A stretch of DNA of 64,000 nt, taken from Symsagittifera roscoffensis (taxonomy: Eukaryota > Xenacoelomorpha > Acoela > Convolutidae). Under the pieces are notes generated by a model. That model was not told the DNA's origin. It searched no databases and saw nothing but the letters and a program-made list of their open reading frames with translations. The stretch is taken from the NCBI RefSeq assembly GCF_963678635.1, contig NC_087071.1, positions 434,001-498,000 on the forward strand. The letters are read 5' to 3'. Numbering within the stretch: position 1 is the stretch's first letter; each line of letters starts with the position of its first letter. The position numbers were made by a program, and so were the translations under genes. This document shows positions 28,833 through 36,397 of the stretch, one piece after another.

Positions 28833-28873
28833 GCAAAGCAACACTTGTTATAACAAGTGTTAACTTGCTTTGC
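28833..28873. repeat. Large palindrome with perfect 22 bp core
   Basis: Positions 28840-28861 form a perfect 22 bp self-complementary palindrome centred on TTATAA. The outer arms GCAAAGC (28833-28839) and GCTTTGC (28867-28873) extend the pairing after a short bulge. It could be a fold-back end of a small transposon or a cruciform-prone site. It lies about 30 bp from the SINE-like element. Confidence 0.8.
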
Positions 28874-29080
28874 AATGCTACGGCTATTTTGTATACTCAA
28901 AGCACATTTATCTCGTTGCGGTTGAGCAGTGAACTGATTTCTGGTTTATTTTTTTTTCAGAAACGGTTTATTTGCAAAATAGGAAAAAAAATCATTTCTG
29001 TACAGAGAAATTGGCTAAGTAATCTATTTAACATTTTTGTTTAGAAAAACAGCCTTCGCTGGGTACTCCCCATCATCCCA

Positions 29081-29416
29081 AAGAGTAGTTTACACATTCA
29101 GTGTCAACAAAGAGTGTTCGTCTGTGAGGCAACAAAAGTATCAGATTGGATAATTAGCTCTTTTTCTTCCCCCCAAACCCCCACCACCTGCAAAGTTTTA
29201 AATTTAAAATTACTGTTTACATTGTCCGATTGTCATGAAAAATGGCATAGTGATAAATTAAGCCATGACAAACACATTTGAACTTAAAAATCAAACTTGT
29301 AAAACCACTCGTTAGACCATAAATTTGATGCTCGTGTGAGGTAGAGGAGAAAATGATATTTTTGTTGCCACGCAGACGAACACGCGCTATTGACACTGAA
29401 AGTCAAAACTACTCTT
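29081..29416. mobile_element. MITE-like element with about 63 bp terminal inverted repeats
   Basis: The arm 29081-29143 (AAGAGTAGTTT, CAGTGTCAA, TGTTCGTCTG, GGCAACAAAA) matches the reverse complement of 29354-29416 with a modest number of differences. The spacer is about 210 bp and has no coding potential. Sequence outside the arms does not match. This is the structure of a non-autonomous DNA transposon or fold-back element. I do not recognise the superfamily and see no clear target-site duplication. Confidence 0.6.
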
Positions 29417-30574
29417 GAGGAGAAACCTGAACAATTTGCCTCTTAGCCCCAGTTTGAAAACAAATCGGATCATCATGGTGTAACGGGTGGTGTTACAAGG
29501 TTACAGATGAAGACCAAATACGTATGGAGTAGCCTGGCTACGTCTCAGGCGGCATAATTCCCAAATAACAAAAACAAAACAATTCCCCAGTGGCACAAAC
29601 TACACGCAACAGTTGCAATCAAAAAATTCTTCGAGAGAACATTATTCGTGAACACGGCATGAAAAGTAGCAAAAATGTCAATTGAATTTTTGATTGATAT
29701 TTTAACTTGAAAAAAGTCACAAATCTTCTCAAAAGCACAAACTTGCAGTTACTATTAGTTTCTGGTAATTTTTTTCCTCAAAATTTTCATTCAACATTTC
29801 TTCGAAAGCTATTAACTCCAGAACTTGTTCACATCTTACCGTTCCCGATAAAAAGGAGAAACATTACCGTTGCTAATGAAAAGGACATGCATTGGTTGAT
29901 AGAAAGCAATCGAGTTTTAAAGAAAAAATGAAAATTATTTTTCTTTGGGAAATCATTCATTTTTACGGTATCTGAGAAGTTTTCCCTTTGGGGAGTTACC
30001 GAATAGCCTTATTAGCCCGCTTGTGAATTTCCATAACAATTTGCCTAATTTGAACAAAAAACTTTCAAATTGGATTTTTGTAATTCAAATTAAATTACGG
30101 GTAAGCAGTTTTGGCCTATTGAAAACATTCCTAGAAAGAAACATACTGAAACAATTGAGTTACGAACAAAACACAAAATTTCAAAGCACAACTCAAAATT
30201 TTTTGATTTTTTATGGAATTCATGAAAAAAACTTTGTCTTTTACTATACAAACTTCTTCCAATAGTGCAAAATGGTTATCATAGAGACTTCATACAAGCC
30301 CGGGAAGTCCAGATGAGAAAATTGCTTATAATAAAACTTCATAAATGAAACCTACGGAAAGAGTAATAGCCATTCAATTACCGTATCAATCGAATTTATT
30401 TTTGATCAAAAATTATCTCAAATTGGTTTCAAAATGAAAACTTACAATTTTGACCTCACAGAACGCTTTTTGTTTAATCGAAAATGCGTATCGTACATTT
30501 TTTACTTGTCAATTGTATGCATTTTTCCATAGACGCAAAAAACGAAATTGAGGTAAAAAATTTCGGACGCTTTT
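29417..30574. other. Intron-like AT-rich DNA, no gene seen
   Basis: AT-rich, with two short plus-strand open frames (29707-29931, 29945-30265). They are rich in Lys, Asn and Phe as expected from composition and contain no motif. No repeat or RNA gene is recognised. Confidence 0.5.
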
Positions 30575-30935
30575 CTGTCAGGGATTCGACCCCCTGCCAA
30601 CCCAAAGGGTCCTCCTTTTGGTGTTTTTTAAGAAATCCAGTTTTGGCCGACCAATCCTAAAATTTTTCTACAGGCGCCTTTGGCGCCAATATATATTAAC
30701 TTTGAGGGAGGAGCGCGCGACGAAAAAACGTGATTTTTTTTTCAAACCGTTTTGGACTGTTTTTTCAAAAGTTTTGCCTGCGGCGCAGAAACTTTGGCCA
30801 AAACAAGGAATAAACCGAGCTTAGGGAGAGCTAGAAAAATCAATTCGGTCGACCTAAAAAAAAGGTCGACAAAATTTTCGAAATTTTTTTGAAACTCCGC
30901 CCCCTCGAGAAAATCCTAGATCCGCCTCTGCGTAA
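30575..30935 (-). mobile_element. Probable relic of a dispersed non-autonomous transposon
   Basis: A G/C-richer island in AT-rich DNA. On the minus strand it begins near 30932 with GCAGAGGCGGATCTAGGAT, similar to termini of many animal DNA transposons and MITEs. It contains the palindrome GGCGCCTTTGGCGCC and ends near a B-box-like GGGTCGAATCCC (about 30582). The class is uncertain; copies elsewhere in the genome would decide. Confidence 0.35.
30848..30870. repeat. Perfect 8 bp stem hairpin GTCGACCT / AGGTCGAC
   Basis: GTCGACCT, seven A, AGGTCGAC: a perfect inverted repeat with an A-only loop inside the transposon-like island. Confidence 0.8.
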
Positions 30936-31319
30936 ATCTGTATCAAAAGCCGGTCACTTTTCTGAAACATTAATTTTTTCAAAAACGACATAGCCATTCA
31001 CAAAAATTTTCATTGCCTGAAGTGTGCGTCGAGGAATGGAATTATCTCAACTTTTCAGATTTATCAAATGCTGTTTTTGAAAGCTATAATCAGTAATTTG
31101 ATATTTTATTAAGTAATAATTTGTTTTTACGAAAACCTACTTTAGATATTTTAAAGACTATTTAGGCTCTGCCCTTAGTCTTTGAAAAGGTAACTTGTGA
31201 GGAAAATCCAATCGGAGTGTGATTTGGAAAAAAAAAGTCTTTTTAAATTGTAATACATTTTCTATTTCTACTCTCAGTCGCTCGTGCCTTTTTTCAACAC
31301 TAATTCACTTTTATTTTAC
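30936..31319. other. Intron-like DNA next to receptor exon
   Basis: AT-rich, without recognisable genes. Its right end carries the downstream side of the splice donor of the receptor exon (CAG followed by GTAAAATAAAAG on the minus strand). Confidence 0.55.
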
Positions 31320-31561
31320 CTGTAGAGGAGCATGCCAGTAGGGTAGTGACTCAACAGGTGTTCGTCTGAAGTGAAGGAGATCTCACTGGCGATCCACACG
31401 AACTGACTGCTGTCTATGTTCTGTCTGTTCAATAGTTTAAACAACTCCACACACAGAGAGGGCTTCATGAAGAGAATGATGGCGTGCACAGTGTAGGAGG
31501 AGAGCCAGTCTACCATCTCGTCCACTTCTCCCACCGACATGTCCACCGAGAACTGGCTCAC
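31320..31561 (-). CDS. Exon of NMDA-type ionotropic glutamate receptor-like gene (amino-terminal domain)
   Basis: An 80-codon exon plus two bases on the minus strand. It is bordered by an acceptor (GTGTGTGTAG before GTGAGCCAG) and a strong donor (CTACAG then GTAAAA). The frame reads VSQFSVDMSVGEVDEMVDWL, then HAIILFMKPSLCVELFKLL, SSQFVWIASE and YPTGMLLYR. This follows the second-lobe pattern of the type 1 periplasmic-binding fold in NMDA receptors: a hydrophobic strand, a helix, a [YF]VW strand and a Pro-x-Gly-hydrophobic strand. That domain is extracellular and modulates channel gating. Phase 2 at the donor fits the next exon at 27548. Class C GPCRs share the fold, so they are the main alternative. 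Confidence 0.65.
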
Positions 31562-31562
31562 C

Positions 31563-31583
31563 TACACACACACATATATATAC
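31563..31583. repeat. (AC)n(AT)n microsatellite at splice acceptor
   Basis: A short ACACACAC then ATATATAT run. On the coding (minus) strand it supplies the TG-rich tract immediately before the AG of the receptor exon acceptor. Confidence 0.8.
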
Positions 31584-31906
31584 TAAAGTTAGAGTCAGAC
31601 CCAGGATTATATACTGGAAAATGTGCAATCGTTCTGCGGACAATTGTAGGAAAATGAGAAATTTCAACAGTTTCTTAAGTGGGAATCGTTTTTCATTACC
31701 TCATTTGGAGCTTTTTTTCTATATCTAATTATATTGAGCTATCAGTTCCAAACATTCAATGAGGTTTCAATTATGGATTCTTCTCATTCTAATTACTCAT
31801 ATACATGTTCGGATGAACATCACAAATGCTTTCCTTTTAACTTCTGTTTGCAATCATACACGTGGTGCTCACCCTAGAATAGTGGGTTTAAGCCAGAGGT
31901 AGTTTT
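31584..31906. other. Intron-like DNA upstream of the receptor exon
   Basis: AT-rich, no gene recognised. The minus-strand open frame that overlaps it (31437-31667) is a shadow of the receptor exon in another frame. Confidence 0.5.
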
Positions 31907-31966
31907 CTCATAGCGTAATTTCAGATGAAGTACACCGTCTGTTCGTCACGCTATCTTATTGTCGCC
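31907..31966 (-). repeat. Diverged fragment of the giant element's LTR
   Basis: Sixty bases (CTCATAGCGTAATTTCAGAT ... CGTCACGCTATCTTATT) match 32577-32636 of the 3' LTR and 51091-51150 of the 5' LTR with roughly 85-90% identity by eye. Orientation is the same. It is more diverged than the two LTRs are from each other, so it comes from an older copy or a related family. Confidence 0.75.
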
Positions 31967-32219
31967 CGGGTCGAGATCCCGCTCAAAAACCGCACAAGAT
32001 TTGAGCGGTTCGAGCGGTTTTCCAGAAAGATTTGAGCGATTTGAGCGGTTTGGGCGGTTTGGGCGGTTTTTTTGGAAAAACCGCTCAAACCGCTCAAATC
32101 TTGCTTAAAAAACCGCTCAAAAACCGCGCATTTCTTGCGGTGATTTTTGAACGGTTTTTCAAGCAAGATTTGAGCGGTTTTTGAGCGGTTTTTGAGCGGT
32201 CTTCCCGGGTCGAGGTCCC
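31965..32219. repeat. Iterated inverted-repeat array of GAGCGGTTT with flanking direct repeats
   Basis: The motif GAGCGGTTT and its complement AAACCGCTC recur about twenty times in alternating blocks. Arms such as AAGATTTGAGCGG pair with CCGCTCAAATCTT at least twice, so the strand can fold into several stacked hairpins. The array is flanked by near-identical 16 bp direct repeats, CCCGGGTCGAGATCCC (31965-31980) and CCCGGGTCGAGGTCCC (32204-32219). The assembly gap follows 40 bp later, as expected if such repeats resist assembly. Confidence 0.85.
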
Positions 32220-32260
32220 AGACATGGTACGAAAAAGTAATCAAAGCTTGTGCTTTGGTT

Positions 32261-32460
32261 NNNNNNNNNNNNNNNNNNNNNNNNNNNNNNNNNNNNNNNN
32301 NNNNNNNNNNNNNNNNNNNNNNNNNNNNNNNNNNNNNNNNNNNNNNNNNNNNNNNNNNNNNNNNNNNNNNNNNNNNNNNNNNNNNNNNNNNNNNNNNNNN
32401 NNNNNNNNNNNNNNNNNNNNNNNNNNNNNNNNNNNNNNNNNNNNNNNNNNNNNNNNNNNN
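32261..32460. other. Assembly gap (200 N)
   Basis: Exactly 200 N, a usual placeholder for a gap of unknown size. Features on either side may not be at their true distance. Confidence 0.99.
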
Positions 32461-32535
32461 ATCAAAACGCAAAATTTAGATAATCTTTTGTTCATGCGCA
32501 GTAGATTACGCGCGTGATACAAATCTGGTCAGATA

Positions 32536-32555
32536 AACCCTAACCCTAACCCTAA
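32536..32555 (-). repeat. Telomere-type repeats (TTAGGG)3 abutting the 3' LTR
   Basis: On the plus strand AACCCTAACCCTAACCCTAA ends immediately before the LTR terminus (TGAGTTAGG). In element orientation the LTR ends ...CTAACTCA and TTAGGG repeats follow directly. TTAGGG is the telomere unit of many animals, though most arthropods use TTAGG. Confidence 0.8.
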
Positions 32556-32753
32556 TGAGTTAGGACCGAAGTGTAACTCATAGAGTAATTTCGGATAGGG
32601 TACACCGTCTGCTCGTCACGCTATCTTATTTTCGGCCGGATAGATTCGTGCAACTTCTTAGTCTAATACCGATCCTAATCTTACTCTTATACTATCTAGT
32701 CTCAGGTTGTTTAACTAGTCTCTGCTAGGCTCAATAGATCTAGGGTATACTGG

Positions 32754-32759
32754 TTTATT
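32754..32759 (-). terminator. AATAAA polyadenylation signal in 3' LTR
   Basis: AATAAA on the minus strand, about 200 bases before the LTR end, in the position expected near the R/U5 border. The same hexamer is at 51270-51275 in the 5' LTR. Confidence 0.6.
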
Positions 32760-32820
32760 GCGGCTGCTGAAGTGCTCGGGAGAGTCCAACTAATTTCTAA
32801 GTTAAATTCAAATCTCTCTG

Positions 32821-32936
32821 GTGCTGAAATTACAAGTAACTTCAGCACTTACAAATAAGTGGGTTGTTAGTTAGATGGATCATGATTGGTTAATATTAAA
32901 TACTTTACATTGGTAAAACATTTAATTTATCCAATC
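32821..32936. repeat. Hairpin cluster in 3' LTR
   Basis: GTGCTGAA and TTCAGCAC (32821-32848) form a perfect 8 bp stem. GATTGGTTAATATTAAAT and ATTTAATTTATCCAATC (32884-32936) form a long imperfect stem enclosing a smaller TTTAC/GTAAA hairpin. Both are conserved in the 5' LTR (51337-51452) and may act in the RNA for polyadenylation, export or packaging; the role is inferred. Confidence 0.7.
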
Positions 32937-33598
32937 ATAAAATGTAGTTTAGATCAGGTTCCACCCATCCGGGTTTTACAGAGTTTTTTAGAATAGTTCT
33001 TCTGCAATTCGAAGGATGGATGATGGACGTTTGTTTTTGGCGAACATCATAATTTTCTTCCGTTTCCTCTTTTGTTAGGGAAGTTCCAGGAAGCTGGAGT
33101 TAGAGACATAAGACGTTGTGTCTTCTAGTGACAACGACTACGTCTTTGCAACAAACTCAAATCTGATTTCAGAATGGTTTGCTATGTCAGGTTTTTCTGT
33201 TCTGCGTGGAGAACTTCTTTTGTGTATGATCTAGTTTGGGAATGGCGTGGAGATTGTGCGTGGAGGGGATGCCTGGTTACTCGGATCTGTACGTATACTT
33301 GAACATCGAGGTGGTCATTGGTCTAGTTCAATGAAGTCCTTTTCTGCGAGGTCAAGTCGTACTCTAAATCCTTTGAGTTGTGATTGTGAGCGGCATATCG
33401 ATTGTAGTTGGTCATTCTCTCTCGAGTGTAGTGGGGTCGTCTTGTCTTTTGATGTTCGTCCTTGGTGTTGTATTCTGATCTATATATTGCATCATGTGAT
33501 TTTACATTTTATAAAACTTTTATTAGTTTAATATTTTTTAATAATGATTTTAGTTAGTTGTTTTCACAAAAGCTTTTTGTTTTAGTTCGGTTATTTTG

Positions 33599-33626
33599 AA
33601 GAGTTACTCACACTTGAGTAGCTCTT
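33599..33626. repeat. Hairpin AAGAGTTACTCA / TTGAGTAGCTCTT in LTR
   Basis: A near-perfect 12 bp stem with a CAC loop, present in both LTRs (52115-52142 in the 5' copy). Confidence 0.7.
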
Positions 33627-33907
33627 ATTAAAAATAGTGGTGTGGTCACAAAGCGTGGATGTAGCGCGGTGGGTTAGGCCGGCTATAGAGCATGCTCAGG
33701 ACGTCCTTCCTGGTGGGTTAGGCCAGGAGTGGGAGTATGATTTCATGCGGTTTTTGTGAGGGGTCCTGTTATGTGACAACGTTTTATGTTGAGTTTGTTG
33801 TGGTCTTACTTATGTTTTGTTGGTTGTGTCCTTTTTTCAAAAATCAAATTGTTTGTGGTATGGGTTTGTCTTTCGACTTTTTTTTTTGTGTTTTATTATT
33901 TCTTTCT

Positions 33908-34586
33908 TAGACTTTATAATAGTCTTCAAAAGAATAAATTATCCAGTTTTAAACTGGGTTAATCCGGTTTGGGTACCGTTGGTTTCTTTTTCTAAGTCAT
34001 GCTGTTATTCTATGATTTGTGGTATTTAGTAAGCTGCGTTGGTTAGTTTTGTTTAGTATATGATTCCTTTCCAACCGGGTTAAAGGAAAGTTTGAATTAT
34101 GTTATTATATGTTAGAGTTGTTGAGTGTGAAAACTTGAAACTGAAATTCATTATTTTAAACAATTCTTCGTGGGCGAGCTGTGCGAGTGTGGATAGAATT
34201 TCTGTGCGAATGAATGAAAATATCAAAAGGTTAGTACTGCATTTGCATTTATTTAATTTACTACATAGAATTTAGAAATTTACTGCTAGTCATGGGGGAA
34301 TATTAAGATACAAATTTTCATCATAATTAGATTTACTGCTTGTGGGGGAAAATTTTAGAAATGAATTTACTGCATTGGTATTAAATTTATTAATTTATAA
34401 GTGTTTGAGATTAATAGAATTTTTGAAATCTGTTTGATGAAATTTGCGATTTTTATTTGTCTTTTGTGGTTTTTGTAGGTGATCGTCGGATGAAGGCTAA
34501 AAATCTAAAGAAAACATGAATAAAGTATGGTGAGTTTTTTAATATTTTAATTAGTTAGTAATATTCACTTAATTCATACTTACCTG
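33908..34586 (-). other. Element 3' region between last ORF and LTR
   Basis: Non-coding. It should contain the polypurine tract and the true LTR edge. Purine runs on the minus strand include AGAAAAAGAAA (about 33985-33995) and GGAAAGGAA (about 34063-34071). Neither is followed by a clear TG LTR start, so the tract is not assigned. Two similar short blocks (TTTACTGC followed by GGGGGAA near 34280 and 34335) form a local direct repeat. Confidence 0.5.
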
Positions 34587-36017
34587 TTAGTCGTCGGGGA
34601 AAAAACCGTGGGGGAAGATGTCGTGAATTAGTTCTGAAGTTGTTAGTAGTTTAGCTAAGATGCGGATGATATTTTTAGTTTGAAGCAGTGGCCAAAGCAA
34701 TTGAAGTGCCTTGATAGTGGTTAGTTCTTCAGTGCCAACTGCAAACTCATAAGGTGTGTTTTGGATTAAGTTATATAATTTGTGATTGAATTTAGTGTTG
34801 TGGATGAATTCTAAAATTGGGATTTCTATGGGTTGTACAAACTCGTGCGGGATAAGGAAGGGTCGGGATTCTTCGGCGTTGAAGGTCTTGGTAATGGGAC
34901 AGAAGATGTACATTTGGGTTATGGGGTCATAATTACGAAGAATACCATGGAGGTTAGTGTCTTTAATACAATATGTGAAATTTAGGAAATACGGTGAAGT
35001 GTATTTTGAATTGATGAATTGAAAACGATGGTGTGGTTGTCTAGAGGGTGTGTGGAGGTCAAAGTGATTTTGGATGAAACGATAGTAACTGTATGTATGT
35101 GTTTGTTTAGTGCGCAACATAATATCATGTGAGCAGTGCAAATCTCTTTCGTGTGGTGCAAGGAAATGAAAGGTTAGTGAAAAGATTTGGAAGCGTTCTT
35201 TAAAACTTTCGTATGCTTGTGTGTTTGTTAGTGCTTCTGAAATAAGGTGATCAAACTTTCGGTCGAAGATGTTTAGTGTAAATATATATGGTGTCTTGAT
35301 GAAAAATTTCTCGGTAATTTGTGGATTAGCGAAGCGATCGTCGTCTAAGAATTGATCTTGGTTAGCTCTGATGATGTTGTGATCATAGTATTCGAGTGTA
35401 TATTCGTTAGCTCTAGGTGCAGTGTGTGTTTTTAGTGATTTTTTATATCCAACGTAAGTAAATTGTCTAGGTGTTAGTGGTGTAGTGAGTCGATATAGTA
35501 TGTCCGTATTTCGCTCTATATCGATGTGAGTGTTAGATAAAGGTAAGCAAAGAGGGTTAGTGAAATGATAATATGAGGTCCAAGAGAGAGTAGGCATTAA
35601 AACGTATTCATCTACGAAGTTGCGTGTTTCGTTAGTGTCGTGGGGGGTGTTTAAGGTGTATTGTGGGAATGAGGGTAAGGTGATGGCTAAAAATTCTTTT
35701 GTGTTAGTATGCTTGGGGTGGTTGATGTATTCACGGGCTGTTCCTGGTTTTGCTGGGAAAGCATGGTTGGGGAACTTTCTTTTAAAAGTGCGGTAAGCTC
35801 TATTAGTGTTGAGTGAAGATTCAGTTGATGTGGATGATGGTGCTAGTGATTCAGTATAAGTTGAAGAGGGTGTAGGGGTAGGGGGGTTGGATGAATTTAT
35901 TGTGGAGGAGATTTGGTTTATGGTTGGGGTATTAAGGTGGTAGGGTTGTTGTTGAAGGGTAATAAAATTATCTAGCTCTGGGGAGATTCGGGGGTGTCTG
36001 GAGAATGAGATGATTGG
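34587..36017 (-). CDS. Accessory ORF downstream of envelope, unknown function (476 codons open)
   Basis: Open from 36017, just after a TGA, to a stop at 34587. The first ATG is at 35597 and would give 336 residues. The ATG-less upstream part is Ser/Thr/Pro-rich, then turns basic (RAYRTFKRKFPNHAF). The ATG-started part looks globular, with many aromatic, His and Asn residues, and ends in a helical segment (ALQLLWPLLQTKNIIRILAK). I recognise no family. Its start overlaps the preceding ORF (35972-36391) by 46 bases in the -1 relation. The two may therefore be one gene linked by frameshifting, or one broken by a single-base change. No canonical slippery heptamer is visible in the overlap. An antigenome-like matrix, regulatory or structural role would be guesswork. 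Confidence 0.7.
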   Translation of the reverse strand, partial: PIISFSRHPRISPELDNFITLQQQPYHLNTPTINQISSTINSSNPPTPTPSSTYTESLAPSSTSTESSLNTNRAYRTFKRKFPNHAFPAKPGTAREYINHPKHTNTKEFLAITLPSFPQYTLNTPHDTNETRNFVDEYVLMPTLSWTSYYHFTNPLCLPLSNTHIDIERNTDILYRLTTPLTPRQFTYVGYKKSLKTHTAPRANEYTLEYYDHNIIRANQDQFLDDDRFANPQITEKFFIKTPYIFTLNIFDRKFDHLISEALTNTQAYESFKERFQIFSLTFHFLAPHERDLHCSHDIMLRTKQTHTYSYYRFIQNHFDLHTPSRQPHHRFQFINSKYTSPYFLNFTYCIKDTNLHGILRNYDPITQMYIFCPITKTFNAEESRPFLIPHEFVQPIEIPILEFIHNTKFNHKLYNLIQNTPYEFAVGTEELTTIKALQLLWPLLQTKNIIRILAKLLTTSELIHDIFPHGFFPDD

Positions 36018-36391
36018 TCAGAATGGTATGAGGAGTAGGTTGGGGTAACTTGGGAAGCATAAGAGGGTGTGGGAGTAATTGGGTCAGGGTTATTGGATAA
36101 TATGGGTTGAAAAGGGGGTTGAGAAAAATTAGAAGAGTTATGAAAATTATTGGATGGGGATGGTTCTGAGTCGGCGAATTCATCGGGGGTTTCAATATTC
36201 GGGTTATTTAGCTGTGAGATGGAGTATAAAACTGAGATGTGTGAATTAGTGTCGGAATTCATGCCTGATGTTACATTACTAGATGGAAAATCGGGTGGCG
36301 GAAAAGCAAAAAGTGGTATTATTGGGATTGGAGAGGTAAGATTGGTTGGGTGGGAATTTGATCGGTGTAGTGATCCAAGTTGGCGGCTCAT
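35972..36391 (-). CDS. Ser/Pro/Asn-rich accessory ORF, 139 residues
   Basis: ATG at 36391 lies 6 bases after the envelope stop, so the two are tightly packed. The product is low-complexity and predicted disordered (many Ser, Pro, Asn), with acidic spots such as DEFADSEP and no membrane segment. Its end overlaps the next frame by 46 bases in the -1 relation, and composition continues smoothly across the overlap (Ser/Pro-rich on both sides). That supports one gene in two frames. No known family is recognised. It could be expressed by reinitiation after the envelope stop. Confidence 0.55.
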   Translation of the reverse strand: MSRQLGSLHRSNSHPTNLTSPIPIIPLFAFPPPDFPSSNVTSGMNSDTNSHISVLYSISQLNNPNIETPDEFADSEPSPSNNFHNSSNFSQPPFQPILSNNPDPITPTPSYASQVTPTYSSYHSDQSSHSPDTPESPQS

Positions 36392-36397
36392 CGTGGG

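Larger units (their letters stand above)
32556..33907 (-). repeat. 3' LTR of the giant retroelement (shared part)
   Basis: Matches 51070-52419 over about 1,350 bp with some 35-40 differences by hand count, so roughly 97% identity. In element orientation the terminus is CTAACTCA, giving the usual CA end. The outer start of the LTR cannot be fixed because the other copy is damaged there, so the true LTR may extend beyond 33907. It contains a TATAAAA box (33507-33513, minus), an AATAAA signal (32754-32759, minus) and several strong hairpins. A 94-codon plus-strand open frame is in both LTRs but shows no sign of selection. Confidence 0.9.

Noticed and set aside
31951-32522. Open frames on both strands across 32.0-32.5 kb
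   Set aside because: They run through the 200 N gap and the GAGCGGTTT repeats, so they are not evidence of coding.
33247-33531. 94-residue plus-strand ORF in the LTR, also at 51751-52047
   Set aside because: Its presence in both LTRs follows from LTR identity; it is antisense to the element and has no motif.
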